This document shows, piece by piece, positions 1 through 9,655 of a stretch of DNA of 44,097 nt. The notes under the pieces were generated by a model, which had not been told where the DNA came from, made no database searches, and saw only the letters and a list, made by a program, of their open reading frames with translations. The stretch comes from an uncultured Bacteroides sp. (GTDB lineage: Bacteria; Bacteroidota; Bacteroidia; Bacteroidales; Bacteroidaceae). A program made the translations under genes and the position numbers. Where the stretch lies: positions 1-44,097 of the forward strand of contig CALUJK010000074.1 of the NCBI GenBank assembly GCA_944320945.1, written 5' to 3'. How positions within the stretch are numbered: the first letter of the stretch is position 1; the number at the start of each line of letters is the position of its first letter.

Positions 1-1534
1 GTTCCTGGACTGGATTCGGAAGAACCCGCTGGTGGAGGTGACCGCCGAAGAGTTTGAACTGGCCAGCACGGGCGAGGTGAGAGATGTGGCAGAGAATGCC
101 CGCTTTGCGTGGCGTCCGTTGGAGGTATCTACCCGTCTGGAGAATCAGATTCCGCAATTCCTGCTTTTCCGCGGTTCGTCGGCATTCACGCCGGAGTTTC
201 TGAGCGAGTTCTTGGTGAACTATCACAAACATGCCGAGCATGTGATGCAGCACTATTCGGACGGAGGTAACCACCTGTTGTTCGAGGCACAGCGGGTGTT
301 CTACGCAGGTACGTTCTTCCCCGAGTTCAAGGATGCCCCCACGTGGCGGAAGAGCGGAGTGGACGTGCTGGTGCGCGAGTGCAAGAAACAAGTGTTTGAC
401 GACGGCGGACAATTTGAGTTAGACCCGCTTTACCACATGGCTTGCATCGAAATCTTCTGTAAAGCGATTCAGATGGCCGATATGAACGGGCTGCGCAATG
501 AATTTCCGCAAGAGTTTTTGGACACCGTGGAGAATATGATTGTATTCTATTATAATATCAGCTATCCGGACTACACGAATCCCTGCTTCAGCGACGCCAA
601 GCGCCGTGGCAAGGACCGCAAACTGGTGAATTATCGCATTTGGGCGCAACTCTTCCCGGACAACGAGCAGATACGCTACTTCATGACAGAGGGCCGCGAG
701 GGCAAGAAGCCCGAGAACCTGTCGAAAGGTTTCTTGTCTTCCGGCTTTTTTACGTTCCGCAACGGCTGGGGGCCGGATGCTACCGTCATGGTGCTGAAAG
801 CCGGTCCGATGGGTGGCTGGCACAATCAGCCGGACAACGGCACGTTCGAACTGTGGTTCAACGGTACGAACCTCTTCCCCGATTCGGGTTTCTATGTATA
901 TGCCGGTGATGACAACATCATGAAGCTGCGCAACTGGTTCCGTCAGACGATGGTGCACAAGACACTGACGTTGGATGACAAGAACATCCGGAGAAACGCT
1001 TCTGTAACTCGTCTGTGGAAAGATGACGGAAAGACCCCGATGTTGGTAACCGAGAATCAGGAATATGAGAACCTGAAGCATCGCCGCTCCGTTTTCTTTG
1101 TTGATCAGACCTATTTTGTCATTGTGGATGAGGCTATCGGCAGCGCCACCGGCACCGTCAATCTGCATTATCAGATGAATGCCGGTACGGTAAACATCGA
1201 CCCGCAGACCTTTACGCTGACCTCGGACTACGGCACACAGAGCGATGCCAAACTGCAATGTTTTGCTCCCGCCGGTACTACACTGGAAGAAGAAGAGGGC
1301 TGGCAGGCTACTTTGTATCTGGTGCGCGAGAAACGTACGGCAGTAGCCTTCAACACGGAGAAGAAAGACGATACGCCAGTGCGTTACATTACTGTTATCT
1401 ATCCCACGAAAGACATCCAGTCTGCCCCGAAGATGGAGGCACGCTTCTTGAATGAGCAGTTTGACGAGAACGGACTGAAAGTGGAAGTCTCTTTGGACGG
1501 AAAGAAAAAGACGTTGGAGTATCACTTGAAATAA
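1..1534 (+). CDS. Heparinase III-type heparan sulfate lyase (PL12), 5' partial
   Basis: The reading frame is open from base 2, so the gene begins upstream of the window; about 510 residues are visible and I recall full family members as about 660. The enzyme family cleaves heparan sulfate by beta-elimination in the periplasm. Visible family motifs include SDGGNHLLFEAQR, LDPLYHMACIEIF and GGWHNQPDNGTFELWF, which carry the Asn, Tyr/His and His positions associated with the HepIII active site. The C-terminal part is the beta-sandwich expected of heparinase II/III proteins (RRSVFFVDQTYFVIVDE, then VNLHYQMNAG). It resembles Bacteroides thetaiotaomicron HepIII closely from memory. It is followed after 43 bases by a GH95-like gene on the same strand, so it is probably part of one glycan operon. 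The substrate assignment rests on family resemblance. Confidence 0.9.
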   Translation, partial: FLDWIRKNPLVEVTAEEFELASTGEVRDVAENARFAWRPLEVSTRLENQIPQFLLFRGSSAFTPEFLSEFLVNYHKHAEHVMQHYSDGGNHLLFEAQRVFYAGTFFPEFKDAPTWRKSGVDVLVRECKKQVFDDGGQFELDPLYHMACIEIFCKAIQMADMNGLRNEFPQEFLDTVENMIVFYYNISYPDYTNPCFSDAKRRGKDRKLVNYRIWAQLFPDNEQIRYFMTEGREGKKPENLSKGFLSSGFFTFRNGWGPDATVMVLKAGPMGGWHNQPDNGTFELWFNGTNLFPDSGFYVYAGDDNIMKLRNWFRQTMVHKTLTLDDKNIRRNASVTRLWKDDGKTPMLVTENQEYENLKHRRSVFFVDQTYFVIVDEAIGSATGTVNLHYQMNAGTVNIDPQTFTLTSDYGTQSDAKLQCFAPAGTTLEEEEGWQATLYLVREKRTAVAFNTEKKDDTPVRYITVIYPTKDIQSAPKMEARFLNEQFDENGLKVEVSLDGKKKTLEYHLK

Positions 1535-1577
1535 TAATGGGTAACTGCCACAAACAAACATATAATAGTTTACTAAG

Positions 1578-3830
1578 ATGAAAAGAACATATATCGTTAC
1601 TGCCTTATTGGCCTATTTTCTTACTTTTTTCTCAATAAATGGACGCAGTCAGGTGGATTGGCAAAGTTTTCTTGCCAAACAGGACTTGGTATGGAATCGC
1701 TTGCCGCAAGCTTGGTACGAGGCTCCGTTTATGGGAAACGGAAGTTTGGGAACTTATATTTGTAAGGAACCTGGGACAAATGCCATTCGTTTGGATGTAG
1801 GGAATAACCTGGTACACGACCATCGCCTTAATGACTTGGCTATCAATGGTCGCTGCCGTTTGCTCATTGGCTACTTTCTGTTACAGCCGGTTGGTGAGAT
1901 TGTAGACGGAGAGATGCGGCTTGATTTGTGGAATGCTGAGACAACGGCTCTTGTCCGCACGACTAAAGGAGAAATCCGTCTGCGTGCCTATGTTACTTCC
2001 GGCAATCCCTATATTGTGGCTGAGGCCGAAGCCTTCGGAGGTGAAGATTCCGTTCGCTGGCAGTTTTATCCCGAATGTACAGACTCGCCCCGGCAGATAA
2101 GAGCCCGGCGAACCCAGAATGCCCATTTGGAGAAAAGCTATGTGTCTAATCCTCTTTCCGAACTTTCTTTGGACGATGGCATCAGCCGGTGTTGGCAACC
2201 GTTGTTGGATGGTGGAGGTACCGCCACGGCTTGGCGCATGATGCATGACGGGCGTAAAACAACATTGGTCGTGACGTGTGAACACTCTTTCCCCGGTACG
2301 GCAGCTCGGGAAAAAGCGAGTACGGCAGTGAAGAACCTTTGTCTGGCGGACTTACAGGAGGTGGAAGCAACTCACCGCAACTGGTGGCACCGCTTTTATC
2401 CGCAGAGTTTTGTCAGCCTGCCGGACAAGCGGTTGGAAAACTTCTATTGGGTGCAGATGTACAAGATGGCTTCGGCTACCCGTATCGGTGGCGGACTGAT
2501 GGACAATTGTGGTCCCTGGCTGGTCGATACACCGTGGCCTAACACGTGGTGGAATCTCAATGTGCAATTGGCCTATTGGTCAGTCTATCCGTCCAACCGG
2601 TTGGAATTAGGCATTCCGTTGGCAGATGCTGTGGCGAATAATCTCGGTAACCTGATAAACAATGTTCCCGAACCTTATCGTTATAATTCGGCAGCTCTTC
2701 CGGTGGCAACAGCGTTCGATCTTGCCGGGCCTTGCGTGAATTTACCTTACAGCGGGAAACACGCGCAAGTGGGCTGCTTGCCTTGGCTTTGCCATAACTT
2801 GTGGCTGCACTATCGTTTTAGCATGGACGAGCGGATATTGCGTCATGCCGTTTACCCCACTTTGCGCCGTGCCGTGAATCTTTATATCCATTTCTTGAAA
2901 GAGGACGAAAACGGTATATTACATCTGGCCGAAACCTATTCGCCGGAGTATGGCAATGCTGAAGATTGTAATTTCGATCTGGCACTGCTTCGCTGGGGAT
3001 GCGAAACGTTACTGAAAACTACCGAGATACTGGGCGTGGACGACGAACTGGCTCCTAAGTGGAAGGAAATTCTTCAGAAGTTGGTGGCTTATCCGCAAGA
3101 CGAAACGGGCATCATGATTGGTAAGGATATGCCTTATGCACGTTCGCACCGTCATTATTCTCATCTGCTGATGTTCTATCCGCTTTATCTGCTGAATGCG
3201 GAGCAACCGGGAAGCAAGGAACTGATGGAGCGTTCCGTAACGCATTGGCACAGCATCCCCGGTAATATCCTGGCCTATTCCTATACCGGGGCTTCATCGC
3301 TGTATGCCGCTTTTGGTGAAGGAGATAAGGCTTTGGAAAAACTGAACCGGATTTTCTCCATGAGCAGTTTGACGCCTAATACTTTATATAAGGAGAGCGG
3401 TCCCGTCATCGAGACACCACTTTCGGCTGCTCAATGTGTACACGATATGCTATTGCAGAGCTGGGGTGGCAAGATTCGGGTATTTCCCGCTGTTCCATCT
3501 GTGTGGCAGGATGTCTGCTACGAAGACTTGCGGACGGAAGGCGCTTTCCTCGTCTCTGCTGTTCGTAAAGGAGGTAAGACTGTGAATATCCGCATTGAAA
3601 GTCTGGCGGGAGAGCCGTGCATTCTTCGCACAGATATGGTAAATCCTGTAGTGAAATTAGGTAATGCAGTGCTTAATTCAATTGCTCCCGGAGAATACCG
3701 TTTGGACTTGAAGAAAGGCGAAAGTGTTGTGCTGACTCCGAAAGGTGTTGACGTATGTTTGGCCACAGAAGTATCGGGAGAAGGACAGAACTTCTTCGGA
3801 CTGAATAATCATGTAAAACGGACTAAATAA
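1578..3830 (+). CDS. GH95-like glycoside hydrolase
   Basis: The protein has 750 residues and an N-terminal signal peptide (about residues 1-24, ending near GRSQ). It opens with the WNRLPQAWYEAPFMGNGSLG block that is typical of the GH95 N-terminal domain, followed by an (alpha/alpha)6-type catalytic region. GH95 enzymes remove alpha-L-fucose or alpha-L-galactose. The two catalytic Asn positions appear as N326 and N328 in WWNLNVQLAYW, and the general-acid Glu as E457 in ETYSPEYG. The family's usual DGNFG block before MLLQS is replaced by IETPLSAAQ near E612, so substrate or mechanism may differ from known members. It lies between the PL12 lyase and the GH31 gene, 7 bases upstream of the latter. 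Classification as GH95-like is good; the substrate is unknown. Confidence 0.75.
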   Translation: MKRTYIVTALLAYFLTFFSINGRSQVDWQSFLAKQDLVWNRLPQAWYEAPFMGNGSLGTYICKEPGTNAIRLDVGNNLVHDHRLNDLAINGRCRLLIGYFLLQPVGEIVDGEMRLDLWNAETTALVRTTKGEIRLRAYVTSGNPYIVAEAEAFGGEDSVRWQFYPECTDSPRQIRARRTQNAHLEKSYVSNPLSELSLDDGISRCWQPLLDGGGTATAWRMMHDGRKTTLVVTCEHSFPGTAAREKASTAVKNLCLADLQEVEATHRNWWHRFYPQSFVSLPDKRLENFYWVQMYKMASATRIGGGLMDNCGPWLVDTPWPNTWWNLNVQLAYWSVYPSNRLELGIPLADAVANNLGNLINNVPEPYRYNSAALPVATAFDLAGPCVNLPYSGKHAQVGCLPWLCHNLWLHYRFSMDERILRHAVYPTLRRAVNLYIHFLKEDENGILHLAETYSPEYGNAEDCNFDLALLRWGCETLLKTTEILGVDDELAPKWKEILQKLVAYPQDETGIMIGKDMPYARSHRHYSHLLMFYPLYLLNAEQPGSKELMERSVTHWHSIPGNILAYSYTGASSLYAAFGEGDKALEKLNRIFSMSSLTPNTLYKESGPVIETPLSAAQCVHDMLLQSWGGKIRVFPAVPSVWQDVCYEDLRTEGAFLVSAVRKGGKTVNIRIESLAGEPCILRTDMVNPVVKLGNAVLNSIAPGEYRLDLKKGESVVLTPKGVDVCLATEVSGEGQNFFGLNNHVKRTK

Positions 3831-3837
3831 AGCATTT

Positions 3838-6000
3838 ATGAAAAGACTTATTCCTATTGTATTGTTTTTAGCGTTTACCTTTAATATTGTTCACGCCCAA
3901 ATCCAATGGGAGCAAGTACAGCCCGGTGTGTGGAAAGGTGTCATCGGTTCTCCGGAGGATTATGACCTGCTGCAAGTCAGTGGGGCTTCTCCTGCCGAAA
4001 AGGGCTTTTCCCGTTTACCGGAAGTTGAATTGCCCGCTTTGGCGTCAGGAGTCAAAGCGTCGTTGACTGATGGTAAAGTCTATTTGACCTTTCCGTTGGA
4101 GCGGGACGAACAGTTATATGGTCTGGGGTTGAATTTCAAGTCCGTCAATCGCCGTGGTAGTATTCTGAACTTGCATGTAGATCACTATGCGGGGAAAGAT
4201 GACGGACGTACCCATGCGCCGGTACCATTCTATGTGTCGAGTTTAGGGTATGGAGTCTTTATCAATTCTGCCCGTTATCTGACGATATATGCCGGTTCGG
4301 GAAACCGCAAGGACAGCCCGAACGCCCCGGTGGCAAAGGATAGAAATACCGACCGCAGTTGGACGGCTTCGCCTTATTCGGATGCCGTGTCAGTCTTGGT
4401 TCCGTCGGAAGGAGTTGAAATCTATTTGTTTGCCGGGCCGACGCCGATGGATGCTGTCCGCCGTTACAATCTGCTGTGTGGTGGAGGAACTTTGCCGCCC
4501 CGTTGGGGACTGGGCATCACGCAGCGGGTGCATACGCTGTACACGGCAGAACAGGTAGGAAAAGAGGTGGACGATTTTGACCGTCACGGCTATCCGCTGG
4601 ATTTCATCGGGCTGGAGCCGGGCTGGCAGAGCAAAGCCTATCCATGTTCGTTCGAGTGGGATAAAGTACGCTTTCCTGACCCTAAGGGCTTTGTGGAAGA
4701 GATGATGGGTCGGGGCATTCGCCTGAATCTGTGGACCAATCCGTATGTGTCTCCCGAATCGGGGATATATAAAGCGATGTATCCGTTGAGCGGTTCTCAC
4801 ACGGTATGGTGTGGCATTGTACCGGATTTGGCGGACGAGAAAGCACGCACCTTGTTGTAGGACAAGTGGGAAAAAGAGCACGTAAACCTTGGTGTGGGCG
4901 GTTACAAGATAGATGAAGTCGATGGCTACGACCGCTGGCTGTGGCCGGATGTGGCGACTTTCCCGTCGGGTGTACCGGCCGAAATGATGCGACAGACATA
5001 CGGCCTGTGGCTCCAGCGGCTGACAACCGACTCTTATCGTAAGCAGAACCGTCGTACTTACGGTCTGGTACGTGCCTCCAATGCCGGAGCCAGCTCTTTT
5101 CCCTATGTCATCTATAATGATTATTATAATCACCGCGACTTCATAACTGCGTTGATTAATTCCGGTTATTGCGGTGTGTTGTGGACACCGGAAGTACGCA
5201 ATGCCAAAACCGGTGAGGAGTGGTTGCGCCGTTTCCAGACGGTGGTGTTCTCGCCGATGGCCATGATAGATGCTTGGTCAAGCGGATTGAAACCGTGGTC
5301 TTTTCCCGAAGTTTCGGAGCAAATCAAGGAGTACGCCTTGCTGCGTATGCGCATGATGCCCTATTGGTACACGGAGTTTGCCCGTTACCACTACGACGGC
5401 ATTCCTCCGTTTCACGGCATGAGTCTGGAGTCGGGCTTTGATGTCCGCTAGAGCGTGTCCGCCTCCTTGCAGAAGAAAGACCTGGAAGAGAATCCCTATT
5501 TGGAGAAAGTCTCGAAAGAGGTGAAGGACCAGTACATGGCAGGTGAATATCTGTTGGTAGCCCCTCTTTTTACGGGAGAGACCAGCCGTCAAGTCGTATT
5601 GCCTGAAGGAGATTGGTATGACTTCTACACAGGTGAATATGTCGGCAATGGTGAAGTTATCACGGCAAATCCCGGTTTGGACCGCATTCCGGTGTATGTG
5701 AAGGATGGCGGTATCATTCCTATGTTGTCTCAAGCTCCGCTGCGGACACCACAATCGGGTGAAGTCTCTAACCTTGAGATTCGCCATTACGGCAAGGCAA
5801 ACGGAACATATCGGTTGTATGATGATGACGGAGAAACTTTCGATTATGAAAAAGGGGAATATACTTGGCGCGAAATCAAAGTGGAACGTCAGAAAAACGG
5901 ACAGTTAAAAGGTTTTATCTCTAAGCCGGAGAAAGGCAAGCCCAATCATTATGGGAAAGTCACATGGAAATTTATGACTACCTTTGCCCCTGCAAATTGA
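3838..6000 (+). pseudogene. GH31 alpha-glycosidase interrupted by two in-frame TAG codons
   Basis: One continuous reading frame of 720 codons encodes a GH31 enzyme, but TAG occurs at 4858-4860 (codon 341) and 5449-5451 (codon 538). The frame does not change across either stop, and family similarity resumes at once (DKWEKEHVNLGVGGYKIDE after the first, SVSASLQKKDLEENPY after the second). The N-terminus is a signal peptide ending near IVHAQ. The GH31 N-terminal domain (LYGLGLNFKSVNRRG) and the start of the barrel (PPRWGLG) lie before the first stop. The presumed nucleophile Asp is codon 359 in GGYKIDEVDGYD, so termination at the first TAG gives a fragment without the active site. TAG ends other genes here (MATE, the methyltransferase), so reassignment is unlikely. 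A nonsense-inactivated pseudogene is most likely; suppression or assembly error remain possible. Confidence 0.8.
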
Positions 6001-6013
6001 AACCTTTTAAACT

Positions 6014-7042
6014 ATGCTACACTTTGATACAGATTATATGCGCGGGGCGCATCCGGAGATTATAAACCGTTTGGCAGTTACCAATTTGGAACAGACCGTA
6101 GGCTATGGGCAAGATGACTATACACGTCGTGCAGAGCAACGTATTCTTGAAGCATGCGGGCTGGACGAGGGCAGGGTACATTTCCTTGTCGGCGGGACAC
6201 AGACCAATTCCACCGTTATCGACGGACTGCTGCGTCCTCACGAAGGGGTAGTGGCGGCAGAGACCGGACACATTAATATACATGAGTCCGGCGCCGTTGA
6301 GGCTACCGGCCATAAAGTGCTTGTTCTGCCGTCTAAAAACGGGAAACTGGATGCCTGCACGCTGGAAAAGTATCTCACTGACTTTTACGCCGACGCGACG
6401 TACGAGCACATGGTGGCACCGGGTATGGTTTACATCTCCCATCCGACAGAACTGGGCACACTGTACTCCCTGGCGGAGTTGCAGGCACTTAGCAAGGTTT
6501 GCCGCGAAAGGAATATCCCGCTGTTTATGGACGGTGCCCGCCTGCTGTACGGTCTTGCTGCCGAGGACACCGACGTCACGTTACGAGACATTGCGCGCTT
6601 GTGTGATGTCTTTTACATCGGTGGCACTAAAGCCGGCACTTTGTTTGGTGAGGCGGTGGTGGTCACCCGCCCGCACTTGCTGCCCCATTTCTTTCCGTTG
6701 ATAAAGCAACACGGCGCCTTGCTGGCAAAAGGAAGGCTGCTGGGCATTCAGTTTGAGACGTTGTTTGAAAACGGACTCTATGCCGAGATAGGGAAACATG
6801 CCATCCGCATGGCCATGAAGCTGAAGCGGGCATTTGTGGCGAAAGGCTATCGGCTTTATGTCGATTCGTCTACCAACCAGCAATTCTTTGTGCTGCCCAA
6901 TGCCGATTTAGACCGCTTGCAGCAGGTGGCTACCTTCGAAGTGTGGGGCATTCGCGGCGAGACCGAGACACCCGTCCGCTTTGTGACAGACTGGGGCACC
7001 CGTGAGGAAGATGTAGATGCATTGATTGCCGCACTGGAATAA
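6014..7042 (+). CDS. Low-specificity L-threonine aldolase family protein
   Basis: The 342-residue protein is a fold-type I PLP enzyme of the threonine aldolase / beta-eliminating lyase family, which splits L-threonine or L-allo-threonine into glycine and acetaldehyde in the cytoplasm. The PLP lysine is K206 in FYIGGTKAGTLFGEAVVV. The early block DYMRGAHPEIINRL, the glycine-rich FLVGGTQTNSTV and the substrate-proximal FMDGARLLYG all fit. No signal peptide is present. It starts 13 bases after the GH31 stop and has no obvious promoter of its own, so it is probably cotranscribed with the glycan genes, although its reaction has no evident link to glycan breakdown. No disruption is visible. Confidence 0.88.
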   Translation: MLHFDTDYMRGAHPEIINRLAVTNLEQTVGYGQDDYTRRAEQRILEACGLDEGRVHFLVGGTQTNSTVIDGLLRPHEGVVAAETGHINIHESGAVEATGHKVLVLPSKNGKLDACTLEKYLTDFYADATYEHMVAPGMVYISHPTELGTLYSLAELQALSKVCRERNIPLFMDGARLLYGLAAEDTDVTLRDIARLCDVFYIGGTKAGTLFGEAVVVTRPHLLPHFFPLIKQHGALLAKGRLLGIQFETLFENGLYAEIGKHAIRMAMKLKRAFVAKGYRLYVDSSTNQQFFVLPNADLDRLQQVATFEVWGIRGETETPVRFVTDWGTREEDVDALIAALE

Positions 7043-7065
7043 TACGGCGCAGTTTGTACAGATAC

Positions 7066-7262
7066 GTTACTTTTTGTATAGATACATTACTTTACGGAAA
7101 GATGACCGAATGCCGCCTCAGAAGGTATTCTGACGGGGCTTTGTTCCGAAGCCTTTCGGAACACGTACGAAATTAATTTGGAACGCGTTCCGAACGTACT
7201 TGGAACAAGAGCCAAAAGGCTTCGGAATAAATGCCTTGTATGATGAGTTACTTTTTGTATAT
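7066..7262. repeat. Palindrome-rich intergenic island, copy A
   Basis: This 283-base gap before the GH89 gene holds no plausible gene. GTTACTTTTTGTATA occurs at about 7068-7082 and again at about 7248-7262, bracketing a complex core. The core has CTCAGAAGGTATTCTGACGGGG (7119-7140), a perfect hairpin GTTCCGAA-gcct-TTCGGAAC (7143-7162), and a 12-base palindrome GGAACGCGTTCC (7180-7191). A 13-base stem pairs 7144-7156 with 7215-7227 and would compete with the 7143-7162 hairpin. The same boundary words and core occur inverted at 22008-22200. Confidence 0.7.
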
Positions 7263-7325
7263 ATATTTTGATTTTATCAAACGGAAACAACCGGAATAAA
7301 ACAGACATCTCTTAAAATAGTATCG

Positions 7326-9598
7326 ATGAAGAACCTCTTAAAAAATGCAATGTTGCTATGGGCATTACTTGCCGTGATTTGTACAAGTTGTCAGAATGAG
7401 CCTCAGATACAGGCGGCTTATGACCTGATAGAACGCGTGACGCCGGGCTATGGCCGGCAATTTCGGTTGGAACTGATACCGCCGGTAGATGGGCAAGATG
7501 CGTACGAAATAGACTCTGACGGTGGCAAGGTCGTGCTGCGGGGTAATAACGCCATATCTTTGGCCACGGCATTCAATCAATATTTGAAATATACCTGTAA
7601 CGCCCACGTCTCTTGGCTGGGCAACCAGTTGGAACTGCCGGATAAGTTGCCGTTGCCTGCGCCTACCAAAGGAACCATCAATGGCAAATATCGGGTGTAC
7701 ATGAATTACTGCACGCTTAGCTATACGGCGGCTTGGTGGGACTGGGAGCGTTGGCAGCGCGAAATAGACTATATGGCCATGAACTCCATCAACATGCCCC
7801 TGTCTGTGGTGGGGCTGGAGGCCGTGTGGTATAACACCTTGCTGAAATACGGCTTTACGGACGAGGAAGCGAGAACCTTCTTGGCAGGTCCCGCCCACTT
7901 TGCCTGGCAATGGATGCAGAACCTGCAAAGCACCGGTGGCCCGCTCCCCAAATCGTGGATAGACAAGCATATCGCGTTGGGAAAACAAATCATCGCACGG
8001 GAATTGGAACTGGGAATGACCCCGATTCAGCAGGGCTTTTCGGGCTATGTGCCGCGCGAGATGAAAGATAAGTTCCCTCATGCCAAGATTCAGTCGCAAA
8101 AAAATTGGTATGGAATAAGGCCGGCGGACAGTTAGACCCGACCGATTCGCTGTTTGCTGCCTTTGGCCGCGATTTCTTGGAAGAAGAGAAGAAACTGTTC
8201 GGCACTTACGGTTATTATGCGGCCGACCCGTTCCACGAGAGCCGTCCGCCGGTAGATACTCCGGAGTATTTAAGTGCCGTTGGGCGTGGCATACATCAGA
8301 TATTTAACGATTTTGATTCTACGTTCACATGGGTTATGCAGGCATGGAGCCTTCGTGAACCTATTGCCAAGGCAGTGCCTAAGGATAAGTTGTTGATTCT
8401 GGATTTGAACGGCACGAAATATCAGAAATGTGACGGCTTCTGGGAATATCCGTTTGTGGCCGGTAATCTGCATAACTTCGGTGGCCGCATTAATCTGCAC
8501 GGCGACTTGCGTCTGCTGGCTTCCAATCAGTATGCCACGATTCGCCGGAAGCATCCCAATGTGTGTGGTTCCGGTCTTTTCATGGAGGGAATAGTGCAGA
8601 ATCCGGTTTCTTACGATTTGGCTTTCGAGATGCCTCTGCATGACGGGCAGGTGAATGTGGAAGAGTGGTTGAGCCGGTATGCAGACCGCCGTTATGGCAA
8701 ATCCTCGGAACACGCCCGCCAGGCATGGACATGTCTGCTGGAAGGCCCTTACCGGCCGGGAACAAACGGGGTGGAACGCAGTTCCGTCATCGCTGCCCGT
8801 CCGGCGCTGGATGTCAAGAAGTCGGGACCTAATGCCGGTTTGGGCATTCCTTACTCTCCGCTGTTGTTGCTGCGCGCGGAAGAACTGTTGCTGAAGGATG
8901 CGGGTTCGTTGCAGCAGTCTGCGGCCTATCGTTTTGATGTGGTAGATGTACAACGTCAGTTGATGTCCAATCTGGGACAGGCCATTCACAAACAGGCGGC
9001 TGATGCTTTTCGCCGGAAAGACAAGGCGGCGTTCAGCCTGCATAGCGGTCGCTTTTTGGAAATGTTGCGCGATGTGGACGAACTGTTGCGCACTCGCCCG
9101 GAGTTCAATTTTGACCGTTGGCTGTCCCAGGCACGCAGTTGGGGAGAGACGGAAGCCGAGAAGAATCTGCTGGAGCGGGATGCCACCATGCTGCTGACGG
9201 TGTGGGGTGGAAACGACCCGGTTATTTTCGACTATGCGTGGCGCGAGTGGTCGGGGCTGATTGACGGCTTTTATCTGAAACGTTGGGAGAAGTTCTATGC
9301 CATGCTTCAGGAACATCTGGATAAGGGGAGTGATTATACGGAAACCGGCCTGCCGCTTTCGCACGGTCGTGAGTCGTTCCGTGCCAATGAATTTTATGAC
9401 GGACTGGCGGACTGGGAATTGCAATACGTGGAGACTTCCGGTAAGGTGCGTACCCCTCTGACACAGGGTGATGAAGTAGAGGTCGCTTCGCGGCTGTATG
9501 ACAAATATGCCCGTTTGGCTTCCGAGTATTACGGCAAAGAGGTCGGTGCGGACAACATACGGGACGGCAAGACCTACGAGAACTTAGGCGAGGAGTGA
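7326..9598 (+). pseudogene. GH89 alpha-N-acetylglucosaminidase with a frameshift at an A7 run
   Basis: The gene is split between two frames: 7326-8135 (269 codons) and a segment from about 8103 to 9598. The break lies in CAAAAAAATT at 8097-8106; one extra A, or a -1 slip, joins the frames and restores a protein of about 757 residues. The N-terminus is a probable lipoprotein signal (CTSC near residue 22). GH89 enzymes release terminal alpha-linked GlcNAc, from heparan sulfate in human NAGLU and from mucin-type glycans in bacterial members. The acid/base Glu is at 8237 (ADPFHESRPP) and the nucleophile Glu at 8585 (GLFMEGIVQNP). Both are in the downstream segment, so the upstream product alone would be inactive. 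Recent mutation, base-calling error at the homopolymer, and programmed slippage are all possible, with the first two favoured. Confidence 0.82.
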
Positions 9599-9623
9599 TA
9601 GACCGGTGTATCGGAAAAATCCC

Positions 9624-9631
9624 TACTTTTG
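9624..9631 (+). promoter_or_regulatory. Putative -7 element of dinB
   Basis: TACTTTTG matches the Bacteroides -7 consensus TAnnTTTG and lies 24 bases before the dinB start codon, in the short gap after the GH89 gene. No convincing -33 TTTG is visible. Confidence 0.5.
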
Positions 9632-9655
9632 TAACAGATAAAAGCTGGGATTCCG

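Noticed and set aside
419-1561. Long antisense open frame opposite the PL12 gene
   Set aside because: It mirrors a clearly coding, motif-bearing gene in the other strand and has no recognisable domain or ribosome-binding context.
3838-6000. TAG reassigned to a sense codon across this genome
   Set aside because: TAG ends the MATE gene (12792-12794) and the methyltransferase gene (38104-38106) at positions that fit normal protein ends, so it works as a stop.
7066-7262. Insertion-sequence remnant with transposase
   Set aside because: No transposase fragment or open frame of note lies in or beside the element; only non-coding palindromes are visible.
8270-9424. 384-codon minus-strand frame opposite GH89
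   Set aside because: The GH89 catalytic motifs are on the plus strand across this region; the antisense product is rich in R, Q, H and I without a domain.
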